Positions 12,461 through 25,666 of a stretch of 64,000 bases of DNA are shown piece by piece. The notes beneath the pieces are model-generated. The model was not told the origin of the DNA and did no database searches. It saw only the letters and a list, made by a program, of their open reading frames with translations. The translations under genes and the position numbers were made by a program. Numbering within the stretch: the first letter of the stretch is position 1; each line of letters begins with the position of its first letter. The stretch is from Liolophura sinensis (taxonomy: Eukaryota; Mollusca; Polyplacophora; Chitonida; Chitonidae), in the NCBI RefSeq assembly GCF_032854445.1, contig NC_088304.1, positions 16,157,850-16,221,849 of the forward strand. Direction: 5' to 3'.

Positions 12461-14161
12461 AGCAAAACAACGCGGACCACACAGCAAAACAATGTTGACG
12501 TCATGCACATGCCCTGACGTCACGCGCAGAACACAGACTCAACGACACACTCCCTCCTCCTCAATCTCCCTCCTCATCAGTGCGACACGTTTGCAACATT
12601 CCCTACTACTCATATCTTTAAAATTTTGTCTTAAAAACTTGTTGATCTACCAAAATAAACATAGCATAGTGCAAAGCATAGATATTCCGAAAATTTTGTT
12701 TGTCATCTTCAGGGTACGTAAAAAGTCACAGAAACAGCAGGTATACATACACAGTTCAGTTACACAAACAAACAATAGAAGGCTCAGCAATGAGGAATGA
12801 CTTACTGGATGTAGACAAGACAAGAGCGATAGGTACAGAGGGTTGTGTGGCCACCGTTGGTACAGGGGGACAAAGTTTCATTCTGCAAAAATCAGCATAC
12901 AAGTAACTGAATCCTGGGTCGGGTTACGCCTAGGGCCTTAAACGAATAAAGTTTCCTCGCTTGGCGCTCAGCATGAAGGGGATAGTGCAACGACTGGTTG
13001 ACCCGTATCAATACAATGGCTCGAGTGGGACGGTCAACTTGCCTGGTTAGCTGACCAGGCTAGCTGACTGGCTCGTTCCCAGTCTCGCACACCGTCAGAT
13101 GCTCAATCTCAAAGTCTCTCACTCAGCATATCAGTTATCTAACCTATCAATTAACCGTTAGCCGTTAATTAGAGAGTCAGTAATCAACAAGCTAGTCAGC
13201 TAAACAACAACTCCTGCTGCTAATACCTTTTTCCATTGGCATCGAGAGCTAGTTGGCAAAAAATACAATGTTGTAAAAAGTCTGTAATCTATTTAACATA
13301 AAACAGTTGTTATCCATGTTAACAATTTGCTGTTCCCTACCCAGCTAGGCAATTAGTCAGTCAATTAAGTAATCAGAGTTCGTTCAGCATTCAACGGCGA
13401 CATTCAGAAAAATTGAAAGTCAGTGACTGTGTCAGTGATACAGTTAGTAGACGTCTTTATTGTTCAATTGAAAATTATGTCCGGGCTTCCCGGAAATTTG
13501 TCCATGGATTTGTATGTATATACGTATAGACATTAAGTTTCATCATACAGTCGTAGGGAAACTGTGGTTCATATATGCACTATTAAGATCTGCATAGAGG
13601 TTTTCTAAAATTAAAAACTTGCCTTCATATATAAACCAGATTTTCTAGATTTACAGCCTATAATACATAATTATATAATCACAGTGGAACTATCTTACAG
13701 AAGCGTAGGTTGTTTTAAATATTCCTTTATTCATCCTTACCATCCGTACATATATCTATCTCTATTCCAGGGAAATGTTGACATGTTTATGTTTATCATG
13801 ACGACTCTGATGACAATAGTATTTGTACCGGGGTAATGGTAGTAACGGACTGGCAAAATGCTAATGATCACATGGGTCATATTCACAAAACTTCACAAAT
13901 CAAATTTCTCATCATTTTTTTCAGAAATGAATTCGTACTTCCTAAGCAACTTGATTCAGTAGATTGACGAAGTTATGGGAAACTGATTCCTGAACTCTTT
14001 GAACATTAATTAAGACTAAAAAAGAATTACCAAAAAAAAAAAACTTGAGCTGCATGTGTCTTCAAGCAGGTTGAGCTTTGCCCGAACCAGACCCACACAG
14101 TCCATGCTACGTTGCGTCCACGTAATTGATCCCTGCTTACATCTCAACAATTTCCTGGCGT

Positions 14162-14973
14162 CTAGTCGTCCAGCTTGGCGTAGATCTTATCGGCATTGTT
14201 CACGCCCCAAACAGCGTCAGTCCACACTTCCACTTGCTTCAGACCTCCGCCTATTCTTTGCCAACTGGTTCCTATGGGATTTGCTTTGGATATTCCGATT
14301 CTTCTGTATATAGCGTTGCTGGAACTGACGCCCCAGACCTCAGCGTCGCCTGATGAAATGTACTTCAGTTTTCCATCGACCTGTCTCCATGCTGTCCCCT
14401 TACTGTCTGGGTCTCCAAACGTTCCTACCCTGTAGTATATATTATCTCCTGCATTGACACCCCACACTCCCGAACCACCCACGGACACCTGCTTCAGTCT
14501 TCCGTCGAGCAACTGCCAAGAATTTCCCTCAGGGTTCTCCAGGCTTGTTCCAAGACGTCGGTAAATATTATCATTTTTATTAACCCCCCAGACGTGTCCT
14601 CTTGCTGACACTAACATGCTTGAGAGACCCTTCAATGTTCACCCAGCCGCACCCTTCGGGCTTTGTCTTAGTAATGCCGATTCTAACATAAATACGGTCA
14701 CCACTGCTTACCCCCCACGCGATGTTTGTACCAACGTCGATTTGCTTCAGACTGCCACTGACGCCTTTCCAGTTGGCTCCTTGTGTACCGTCGTTGTTGT
14801 AAGTGTCTAATTTATGGTAAATTCTATCACCTGAGTTGACCCCCCAAACACCGGCGGGTCCTACTGAGACGTGCTTAAGTCCGCCATTTGTTAGTGTCCA
14901 CCCCTGAACCAGAGGACTGTTGGCAGGCTGTCCTGTCGCTGGAGAGTACAAAACGACAACCAGGACAATCCAT
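14162..14973 (-). pseudogene. Tectonin beta-propeller lectin exon, copy 1, frameshifted
   Basis: This is the last exon of a secreted tectonin-repeat lectin of the tachylectin-1/fish-egg-lectin kind, a family known to bind microbial sugars or lipopolysaccharide. Six repeats are recognisable by VWGVN-x-x-D-x-IY-x-R-x-G motifs, and the exon opens with a hydrophobic stretch (IVLVVVLY) that would be the signal-peptide core. The acceptor is TTTTCCAG, at the 14973/14974 boundary. Compared with the second copy, two bases are missing near 14595-14600, between repeats two and three, so one frame cannot run through all six. The first exon, with the start codon, was not found. It could be a recent pseudogene or a consensus error, because elsewhere the two units are nearly identical. 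Confidence 0.8.
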
Positions 14974-15275
14974 CTGGAAAAGGGAAGAAAACATAAATCT
15001 GATTTGGAGCAAAATAATGTAGGACATGTCTCCCCTCCCCCTCCGCGGAAAGATCCCTTTTCTTGACCACTTCCGGACATTTTCTCCCCATGTCCATTTC
15101 CCCAACAGAGCAATTATTCCTTTTTGAAAATTGCCCCTGCCGACACTATTTCTTATGTATATATAGAGAGAGAATAGTAGTTAATGTTGAAGAACTCTTA
15201 TTACGGCTGTTTCCAACGGATGCATAAAGCCTATTTAGCTTTTATAATATATACAGGTAGTCGTCATAATACAAG

Positions 15276-16204
15276 TTTTGGGGGACGGACAAAAACCCCG
15301 CTCGACAAAAAGCCCAGCAAAGAAAACCCCGGTGAGCAAAAAGCTCGGCAGACAAAAGCCTTGGTGGACAAAGAGCCGGGCCAACAAAAGCCCCTTGATT
15401 AGAATGTGAATGGCATAAGTTGGCAGATTGCTTTAGAAAACAAAACCTTCTCATTGAAGTGATCTTCCAGATTTTAGTACATGTTGGCAATCAACAGAGC
15501 CCATCTGAACTCGCTCAAACGAATTCCTTCATTAACGATGCCATTAATTATCTTCCAAAGGGTTGGGCATGGCTCAGCAATAGGCAAATCGGTAGGTGGC
15601 AACAAATGCAGTTATCAAATTGATATTTTACAGATGGGTTTCGAACATTTCACACCTAGTTCTTGAGGACTTTTATTACTTATGAATTTTTGCTTCAGAA
15701 TTGCCGACAAAACTTACTAAGCAATAAATTTTATGCGTACAATGTTGAGTTTTATGATTCAGACTAATTCGTACTAGATCATGTACATCTTTGTTGTACT
15801 TATAACATTGAATAAAAAATCACACAGAAACTTATGAAAAAAGATTATGATGTTTTATTCTTGCTGTATTTGTTATTTGACAATCATTCCACAATAGTAT
15901 TTGTCTGACATCAGATAAAGTCAGTTTTTTCCATATTGTTTTCAAAACGTATGTCTACAGCGTTTATGAGAGGAAAGCTGTTGAGCCCGAGTAGCCAAAC
16001 GCGTTAAGTTTTCACATGATTTTAAATGGCAAACGAAGTCAAACTATATGAATTCCCGTCAGCAAATTTTAACATCATATTTTGTTAGACTGTCGGATAT
16101 GTTTTGTCCTTAAATTAGCAAGGGGCTTTTATCAGCTAGGTTTTTTGTCCGGTAGAGTTTTAGTCCACAAGGGGCTTTTATCTTGGATTCCAAGTCCACC
16201 CTCT
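15276..16204. mobile_element. Candidate DNA element with GGACAAAAGCCCC-type ends
   Basis: The left end (about 15276-15400) has five or six variants of the motif GACAAAAGCCCCGGTG in tandem. The right end (about 16110-16204) has its complement, CAAGGGGCTTTT...TTTTGTCC, twice. Inverted ends rich in sub-repeats enclosing 0.7 kb of AT-rich DNA without an open frame suit a non-autonomous DNA transposon. The superfamily was not identified and target duplications are not clear. The second copy is 25667-26591. Confidence 0.45.
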
Positions 16205-16454
16205 AAATATGTTGACAGCCGCCATAATTTCCTACCGTTCTGAAATCTAAGCTTAACGAAAACTTTGTTATAACCTGTATTTCTGAACCTTCCCCGTAGG
16301 ATAAAGCAATGTTTGTAGTTCTTTCCTGATCTTAACACCTCGATATCAGAAAAACATCTTACACGTGTTACTTGGTAATCGAGGGCTGTAAGGGCATAAC
16401 TGTAACACTCGTGTCTCACTACGGTTTGTTGATGGTTAGGGGAAAAATTTGAAA

Positions 16455-17974
16455 GAATAATCCCATTTACTGGTACAAAAATTATTCGACTGTGACATAG
16501 TTATAGAGCCATTAGTAATGGTGCAATAGTCGAAAAGCACAAGTTTTACGTCTGGAAAATATTTGTACTCTAACTTACAACTGTTTAGCCTGTGGACACT
16601 CACCCTATTATGTCTATTGGCATGTTGAAAACGTCTCCTGGAAGGCCTTATAAGCAGCTTAAAATGACTCTTAAATCTGAAATATACAGTTGATATCATT
16701 TTTGTTTAGTCGACAATAAATGGCTCATAGTTTTTGATGGTATCATGAGGAGGGATTTGTGACATCAGTTATACAATACGATATGTGAAACATGATTTGT
16801 CAATAATCCCTCGCTGAGGTGAGAACGTTAAACCTATTATTTGGTTACGTATAACTACCAATACTGATCGATGACTTTTGCTGTGGGATTATTTTCTTTA
16901 CGTTCCAATACTGTAAACAAACTGGTTTCAGACAAAGACAATTTTCTTGAAATGAAAACATTTCTAAACAACACAGCAATATTTGAGAGTTTGTCTAGCC
17001 ATGTTCCTGCCACAATGTTGCCACTATACGTTAGCACTTACCAAGTCTTGTACCGCACAAGTTTGTCCTGGTCTGTGGCGATTTCTTCCCTTTTTATTCA
17101 TCCAAATGAAGCCTCCAGCTGTTCCGTGAACAAGATGGATGTATAATTAACGACTCTAAAACAGCAAATATATAAATAGTTAAATCACTGAAAAAGTGAA
17201 AAGTGCTGCAGCACCTGAGGGATGTTTTTCTTGTTAGTGTTATTGAGGTCAAAATATGACGTACATGCATTGACACAAAGCCAAATCGTGACAACTCAAC
17301 ATGTGGTCAGTTTTAATATAGTATACTTATTTGCATATTTTGTAATTTTTTTCCACGAAAACAAACCATTTTAGAGTTTAATTCTGTAAATGTTTTGTAC
17401 ATTAGTCTAATTTATACAGGGGCCATGACCTTTCCGCTAAAAGTCTCCTGTAGTTGGCCTTAACTCATTCTGGAAATTATAGATTGTTCTCAGTTTTGCT
17501 CACATGTAGGACTGAAACGCGTTTGGTAATAAATACCCAGACATGGTATGTATGTTGTTTTGACATAATGTTTTACTTATCTCCTTTTACCCGGGGCCGC
17601 GGACGATATAGGAGCTGTAGGCATTCAAGCGTGGCTAACATTCGTATAATTGGGATACTGAACCGGATATAACTGGTTTTACCCACGGCATATCCTTCTC
17701 AACTGTCCAATCATGTTCATTTAAAATAGTTCCTTGTTCACAAACATCTGACAACAGCAATTAAAATACAACTGTCTGGGCAAATATTGTAAAAACGGTT
17801 CCAATCTTGCTGCAGGTCTGTTTTTGTAGCGGCCCTAACCGAGCTGTTGCCAGGCTGTGTTTTTGTAAACTTTACAAAGTTCATATCCTATATTTATTAT
17901 GCCCTGTAACATCAGGCCTGAGTGGGTCTTAAGGCATTAAATATCACATTCCTTCTGTATCAGTTAATGACATG
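16455..17974 (+). repeat. Block S, partial copy 2
   Basis: This matches positions 1 to about 1380 of block S and 26845-28404. It lacks about 42 bp near 17608 that both other copies have (1152-1195). It stops at the antisense LTR, whereas the third copy continues uninterrupted into the rest of S, so this edge is a rearrangement breakpoint. Confidence 0.85.
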
Positions 17975-18923
17975 TGTTACGGTATTGAAAACAGCAACAG
18001 AAAACAGACTCAGTGACTCAATATTACAAGGTAAACAATGGCTTTATATATATATAATGAGACGTACAGTTTTACAGACAGTTCAACAACAACATATACA
18101 TCAGTATTACCGGGCTTTAAAAGTTTCCAGTTCACCTTTACATCCCAAGGAACGTGTTCCAGGAGATCCAACGTAAAGACCATGAGATAAACACACAATT
18201 CACACAAGTCCCAAATTGTCCTAGTCAGGTACTTCGCTAGGATAGCGAACGCGAACACAGTACACAGGTTACACAGAACTGGAACAGTCAAGCCTTTGAA
18301 TGACGTCACACCCGCAGAGCACAACACAGGGTAAATACAGGCATGGAGGTATAATCCACTTTAGATCAGTCACAGCTCCCGCAGAAGCTCACAAACGAGC
18401 CGTTCAGAGACGTAGAGTAATGTCACCTTGTGGCAGAACGAACGTCCTTTGCAAAACTGAAAACTTCAGTTTAGAGTCCTTGACGACCTTGTCGGTCAGG
18501 TGCGGTCAGCGTGTTAAACAAATTACACAGTCAACACTGTATAATCATAATAAAGATCCGAACACCAATAAACGTGACTTCCGCAGAAATTCACAGAAAC
18601 CAGACATCAGTACAACTGTGGTACACAAACGGTGCCGGCATAAAAAATCTGTCCTCCCAAATGAAACTGGCATCACCAGCTCATATCAAAATAATGGACT
18701 CGATACGAGAGCGTCGCACACTCTCCTGGCTCCCAGTGGATGCAGCAAAATACCTCCACTCTGCACAGAAAAAACGGCTTATATACGCTCCAGGTGGATT
18801 CAACTATTTTTAAACACAGAATTAACAGCCAATGAACAGCCAGTGAAATAAACAAAGCATTGAACAAGGTGCTTTCCACCAGGTCCGCGCTGTACATATA
18901 TAACAGGGTCTGTTACGCTTTCA
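17975..18923 (-). mobile_element. Partial solo LTR of the Gypsy-type family
   Basis: This is a reverse-complement relative of the LTR at 38346-39347, from its TGTTAC end to near its other terminus. No internal region or matching flanking duplication is present. On its left is direct block S and on its right inverted block S (joined at about 18921 through a TCA microhomology), so it lies exactly on a block junction. It is a diverged older member of the same family. The long open frames within it are LTR sequence read backwards. Confidence 0.8.
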
Positions 18924-19331
18924 ACTTTGGCTCTTGCCTCTCAGCTCGCCCGCACACGCAATATCTCAAATATATTGTCAAGGTATAGGTTAGAGGAGCT
19001 AAAATTTATTATGGCAAATCTATACAGATTATATACAGTATTCTACCATTGAAAGCTCAACGCTATTTACTTCAGGTAACAGCATTTCGTACAATTACAC
19101 TGAGGAAAGAAGGCACATGATTGTCAGTTTAGCTTCGTAATAAATGTCTATTAAACACATTGTCATATATTCACGGTATAATTCGTAAGGCAAAACTTGT
19201 TTCAAACAATAACATTAAACGGAAAAGGATATTATTATACGCATTTAACGCCATACGGTAGGCTGATTGTTAGCAACGAATATTTTAGCTTGGCCTATTT
19301 CATCGGCTACAATACAGCTTCAACCGCATAG
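18921..19331 (-). repeat. Inverted fragment of block S, longer version
   Basis: This is the reverse complement of about 3320-3735. It shares its right edge with the fragment at 8829-9097 but extends about 150 bp further on the left, up to the LTR. No gene is seen. Confidence 0.8.
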
Positions 19332-19758
19332 CACATATTATTTGTTCTTACAGCGCACGTGCCGCTCTCAACGCACGCTTTACATCATTGCCACCAATGG
19401 ATAAGTTTGTCATTTGGAGCCGGTGTGACGCACATAGGCGTGTTTAGGCTTAGCCTCACAACTGATGCTCATTCGTGGAAATATTTAATCAATAAAATTG
19501 GTTCCCGTATCACTTAGAATCATGTTGTGTATACTTTAGATGAAGAGAATCCATGCGTATACAGCATTATTAGAAACAACGGTTAAAATGGAGTTTTTTT
19601 ATATTCTGACATCACTTCCTGCCTCATCATCGCACCCCCTGTGACCTCGGCATAGTTCAAGATTACAAAATTTGCTCGTGGTGGCAGTGATGTAAAGTGA
19701 ATGAAGAGAGCGAAAAATGTGTTCTGAGTGTGTTTTTTGTTATATATATGTTTTTCAG

Positions 19759-19914
19759 GGAGACGAGACCGTCTCCCAGCCCGCCATTTACCCTAACAGA
19801 AGAAAGATCCGTTATTTCCTGACCACATCACACATGCTTGAATCCTGGAGATACTCCATAATTCAAGACATCAAACTGACTCAGTTCTACAGAGGACATC
19901 TTCACACTCTCTGA
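19759..19914 (+). pseudogene. Orphan terminal exon, second copy
   Basis: Same structure as the exon at 9525-9680: acceptor TTTTTCAG, 51 codons, TGA stop. One amino acid differs (Q to R after NRRKI). That it stays open in both copies means little, given how recent the duplication appears. Confidence 0.3.
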
Positions 19915-20331
19915 GGGCGGGCTTAGATTAGCCATACTGCGCCAAAGGCTGTTTCCCGTCTATTACGGTGTTAACAAGCGGCCCAGAGTTATTCCCCCTG
20001 AAATTCTCTCTCACAAATGGTATTGCTGATTCTATTGCTGACTTAAAGCCGTATCCAAAAAACGCGATCTGGATTTCAACTCTAGACCATTGATGGCCTA
20101 TAAAAGATTAAAATAGTATACGTATCACTAAATACTTGTTAGGCGAGAGGTTTAAAACAACCGCTAGCACAACAAAATTACATCTTTATTCATTATATTA
20201 AATACATTCCATATGTGTGTACATATATACATGTAAGCCTACCTGTATTTAATGTAAAATAAATGCATAAGGCTACTCACAGGGGTGTTATTTTGAATTA
20301 CTTCGTCCGAACACCCTATATATTCCTCGGG

Positions 20332-20440
<109 letters not shown>

Positions 20441-20671
20441 GGACAAATGTGTCATATTTTCACTACAGAGAGGCACTGATTATGTTCAAAAATATGAGCA
20501 ATTTTTCATTTAAGACAGTTTAATTAACAAATAAACAAACAAACGATCATCATATCCCTTTTAAGCCAAAGACACTTGTACTTTCATCAGGTTACTTAAA
20601 CACCGTGGAAATGATGCAGGAAACATAAAACTACGTATACAACATTTTAACTAATTGTCTCTAAAATACTT

Positions 20672-20905
20672 CTTGGACTAGGTCTATGCCTCGGACATGG
20701 CTCACCGAGGGGAAAAATGATGTCTACTGAAAGTTTCCTTGCCCTTCATCAATCAGATCTATCGTGGTTTCGAATCCAGACCAGGCACCCCGAGTTTCGC
20801 AGGATTATTTATACCCAGCTTAGCCCAACCCACAGACATGCCCGCCGACAAACGAATGCAAGAATTCTGAGTAAGGCGTTACACACCAACTAAACAAACA
20901 AATAC
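20672..20905 (+). mobile_element. SINE with tRNA-like B box, second copy
   Basis: Counterpart of 10390-10620 in the second tandem unit. It was duplicated with the block rather than inserted independently. Confidence 0.55.
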
Positions 20906-23900
20906 ATGACCTCACTTTACCTTATAACTTAGTCAGTATCCACAAATAAATAAAATCCCTTTCACCGTTAAACACTCTCTTCAAATTGCATTTTACTTCA
21001 CGCGATATGTTGTAAAATAATAAACAAGAACTGCTTCTAGCACGTCACAAAACAATACAACGCTACATACATATAGCGTGGTGGATTAAAACACTGGCGC
21101 GATCAAGAGTAAAATGAGATCGGCTCCTCTAAGTGAACAAGCTACAAAAGTATACACAGGCTAGGTTATCTGCCCCTGTCCCTCTGTTTTCTGTCCGTCT
21201 GTTTTCGGTACACCCGGGCTGCACGTTGACACCAAAAAGATGGACAGTGACGATCCTTAAAGGCCACGGTGGCTCTGGCTCGTTGCTTCTGTAATAGCAA
21301 GTAAAGAAATAAATACATAAAAAATATTTCATAAAACTGGAATAAGATACTTGTGTTTGACATATGGTACAAATAACTTCATTTCAACTAAGTTTTGGAC
21401 AAGTTAAGCATTAATTGGTATTCACAGGTTTTTATGGCGAGTCCTTAAATAAAACATATTATTCGGAACCAATTTAGCCGACCACGTACTTGTCACTAGG
21501 GCTAATAAATCCACAAATCTTTACTTGGCTAGCAGTTTAGTAATTCACAGGACAAGCACTGCATGGCACATTATTTTAAATAATGCTATTTGGGAAAACG
21601 TCGCTGGACAATTGTGGAGAATTTCGCAAAATGCAATGTTGTATCCTCACGTGTCATTAATTAGATATATGATACTTAGTACAATAAATTATAACTGTAA
21701 ATAGCAAAGCAACTAACCTCTATATAACAACAGACAAAAACAGCTGGAGCATGGCGCCGGCAAAACACAGCACCCAGGCTAATGTATAAATTCCTATTGG
21801 CCATCATGTCCATCATCTTATTACAGTTCCTGTTACCCCATGGCTTTACTGAACATGTCCGTCACGTCTCTGAGGATGAGAAGTGAAATCAATACCAGTT
21901 CATATTCTTTGTTCATGTTTTGCTAATATTGTGGATAAAAAGTGCTCTCTTCACACCATAATCCTTGTATCAACACTACAAGTGGGGTTCTCTCTGAACT
22001 ACCACCTGCAGAAATCAAATGCTGACCTCAACTGACCATCGATTTTGACAACAGGCATATTCCTGTTGTAATATTTTATTGCGGGGACGATTTCTTCGTG
22101 TGGTCTCTATCTTCTGGATTGACTGATAGAAAAGCTTGTCATGCCACACGATTATCTGTTGGGTATCGGCAGTCATACCTTTTCATGTATTTGGCAGAAG
22201 CAAATAGCGGTGGGCGGTGACTAGCAAGCTTTGATGGCAAGTGCGCTTAAAATTAGACCTACAGCGCCATCTTTGATGTGCAATAATTCTTGTTTTATTG
22301 AATTTACATAAATCCGATTAAACAGGTGGGGCTTAGAGTAGCCATTCAACCAAGTCTATCTGGAAAGCTGAAAATGACACAAATCCAACGAATACACTAT
22401 CGCTCTATCGATTTCACAACAGGCATATTCCTGTGTAAATATTTTTGCGGGGCGAAATTTTTTCCATGTGATCTCTAGCTTCTGGATTGTCTCATAGAAT
22501 AGCTTCTCGTGTCACATAATTATCTGTTGGTATCGGCAGTCATAACTTTTCATTTATGTGCAGAAGCGAAATAGCGGTGGGTGATATGTTTCGCTCTTTA
22601 ATATTCAGGGGAAGTAACTCATTATACAATGATAATACACTCCCAGATTTATTCTCCGTGTTAAAACTGTTCTAAAATGTTTCGCTCCATATCCAAACAT
22701 GTTTGAGCCTTGTCACCAATGCTTTAAAATTCAAACCACACAGCAAAACAATTGCGGACCACACAGCAAAACAAACGCGGACCACACAGCAAAACAATGT
22801 TGACCGTCACGCACATGCCCTGACGTCACGCGCAGAACACAGACTCAACGACACACTCCCTCCTCCTCAATCTCCCTCCTCATCAGTGCGACACGTTGCA
22901 ACATTCCCTACTACCATATCTTCAAAATTTTGTCTTAAAACTTGTTGATCTACCAAAATAAACATAGCATAGTGCAAAGCATAGATATTCCGAAAATTTT
23001 GTTTGTCATCTTCAGGGTACGTAAAAAGTCACAGAAATAGCAGGTATACATACACAGTTCAGTTACACAAACAAACAATAGAAGACTCAGCAATGAGGAA
23101 TGACTTACTGGATGTAGACAATGACAAGAGCGATAGGTACAGAGGGTTGTGTGGCCACCCGTTGGTACAGGGGACAAAGTTTCATTCTGCAAAAATCAGC
23201 ATACAAGTAATTGAATCCTGGGTCGGGTTACGCCAAAGGCCTTAAAAGAGTAAAGTTTCCTCGCTTGGCGCTCAGCATGAAGGGGATAGTGCAACGACTG
23301 GTGGACCCGTACCAATATAATGGCTCGGGTGGGAAGGTCAACTTGCCTGGTTAGCTGACCAGGCTAGCTGACTGGCTGGTTCCCAGTCTCGCCACACTGT
23401 CAGATGCTCAATCTCCAAGTCTCTACCTCAGCATATCAGTTATCTAACCTATCAGTTAACCGTTAGCCGTTAATTAGAGAGTCAGTAATCAACAAGCTAG
23501 TAATCAGTAATCAATGCCTTTTTCATTGGCATCGAGAGGTAGTTGGCAAACAATACAATGTTGTAAAAAGGTTGTAATCTATTTAACATAAAACAGTTGT
23601 TATCCATGTTAACAATTTGCTGTTCCTACCCAGCTAGGCAATTAGTCAGTCAATTAAGTAATTAGAGTTCGTTCAGCATTCAACGGCGACATTCAGAAAA
23701 ATTGAAAGTCCAGGTGATACAGTTAGTAGACGTCTTTATTGTTCAATTGAAAATTATGTCCAGGATTCCCGGAAATTTGTCCATGGATTTGTATGTATAT
23801 ACGTATAGACATTAAGTTTCATCATACAGTCATAGGGAAACTGTGGTTCATATATACACTATTAAGATCTGCATAGAGGTTTTCTAAAATTAAAAACCTG

Positions 23901-24441
23901 CCTTCATATATAAACCAGATTTTCTAGATTTACAGCCTATAATACATAATTATATAATTACAGTGGAACTATCTTACAGAAGCGTAGGTTGTTTTAAATA
24001 TTCCTGTATTCATCCTTACCATCCGTACATATAGCTATCTCTATTCCAGGGAAATGTTGACATGTTTATGTTTATCATGACGACTCTGATGACAATAGTA
24101 TTTGTACCGGGGTAATGGTAGTAACTGACTGGCAAAATGCTAATGATCACGTGAGTCATATTCACAAAGCTTCACAAATCAAATTTCTCATCATTTTTTT
24201 CCTAAATGAATTGGTACTTCCTAAGCAACTTGATTCAGCAGATTGACGAAGTTATGGGAAACTGATTCCTGAACTCTTTGAACATTAATTAAGACTAAAA
24301 AAGAATTACCCAAAAAAAAAAAACTTGAGCTGCATGTGTCTTCAAGTAAGTTGAGCTTTGCCCGAACCAGACCCACACAGTCCATGCTACGTTGCGTCCA
24401 CGTAATTGATCCCTGCTTACATCTCAACAATTTCCTGGCGT

Positions 24442-25255
24442 CTAGTCGTCCAGCTTGGCGTAGATCTTATCGGCATTGTTCACGCCCCAAACAGCGTCAG
24501 TCCACACTTCCACTTGCTTCAGACCTCCGCCTATTCTTTGCCAACTGGTTCCTATGGGATTTGCTTTGGATATTCCGATTCTTCTGTATATAGCGTTGCT
24601 GGAACTGACGCCCCAGACCTCAGCGTCGCCTGATGAAATGTACTTCAGTTTTCCATCGACCTGTCTCCATGCTGTCCCCTTACTGTCTGGGTCTCCAAAC
24701 GTTCCTACCCTGTAGTATATATTATCTCCTGCATTGACACCCCACACTCCCGAACCACCCACGGACACCTGCTTCAGTCTTCCGTCGAGCAACTGCCAAG
24801 AATTTCCCTCAGGGTTCTCCAGGCTTGTTCCAAGACGTCGGTAAATATTATCATTCTTATTAACCCCCCAGACGTGGTTCTTCTTGCTGACACTAACATG
24901 CTTGAGAGACCCTTCAATGTTCACCCAGCCGCACCCTTCGGGCTTTGTCTTAGTAATGCCGATTCTAACATAAATACGGTCACCACTGTTTACCCCCCAC
25001 GCGATGTTTGTACCAACGTCGATTTGCTTCAGACTGCCACTGACGCTTTTCCAGTTGGCTCCTTGTGTACCGTCGTTGTTGTAAGTGTCTAATTTATGGT
25101 AAATTCGATCACCTGAGTTGACCCCCCAAACACCGGCGGGTCCTACTGAGACGTGCTTAAGTCCGCCATTTGTTAGTGTCCACCCCTGAACCAGAGGATT
25201 GCTGGTAGGCTGTCCTGTCGCTGGAGAGTACAAAATGACAACCAGGACAACCCAT
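24442..25255 (-). CDS. Tectonin beta-propeller lectin, last exon, intact
   Basis: This is an open exon of about 270 codons ending in a stop at 24442-24444. It encodes a complete set of six tectonin repeats, each with a VWGVN(S/A)GD-x-IY-x-R(L/V/I)G-type motif at intervals of about 36-45 residues, as expected for a six-bladed propeller of the tachylectin-1/fish-egg-lectin family (usual length about 220-250 residues). It opens with the hydrophobic core WVVLVVILY and a small-residue PATGQP, a likely signal-peptide end, so the product should be secreted. The acceptor CCTTTTCCAG, at the 25255/25256 boundary, shows that the start codon lies in an upstream exon I could not place. The in-frame Met at 25383 would give no signal peptide and probably lies in the intron. 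Such lectins bind microbial surface sugars; here that role is inferred from the family. Confidence 0.8.
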
Positions 25256-25437
25256 CTGGAAAAGGAAAGAAAACATAAATCTGATTTGGAGCAAAATAAT
25301 GTAGGACATGTCCTCCCTCCCCCTCCGCGGAAAGATCCCTTTTCTTGACACTTCACTTCTGGACATTTTCTCTCCATGTCCATTGCCCCAATAGGGCAAT
25401 TCTTCCTCCTTGAAAATTGCCCTTGTCGACACTATTT

Positions 25438-25555
<118 letters not shown>

Positions 25556-25666
25556 AGTAGTTAATCTTGAAGAACTGTTATTACGGCTGTTTCCAACGGA
25601 TGCATAAAGCCCTTATTATTCAGCTTTTGCAGGTAATAATACACAGGTAGTCGTCATAATACAAGT

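Larger units (their letters stand above)
8829..17974. repeat. Tandem unit D1 of about 9.1 kb
   Basis: This unit matches 19064-28404 in order and orientation, with offsets of 10,235-10,390 bp. It consists of an inverted piece of S (8829-9097), a 7.4-kb body (9098-16454) and the first 1.4-1.5 kb of S in direct orientation (16455-17974). The body holds two orphan exons, a SINE, a TA microsatellite, a tectonin exon and a candidate DNA element. The unit ends exactly where the antisense partial LTR begins. Confidence 0.85.

Noticed and set aside
12399-12800. 133-codon plus-strand frame
   Set aside because: It begins in short CACACAGCAAAACA repeats, the equivalent frame is broken in the second tandem unit, and no domain is visible.
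18300-18851. 183-codon plus-strand frame
   Set aside because: It lies wholly within the antisense LTR; the sequence is accounted for by the LTR and resembles no known protein.
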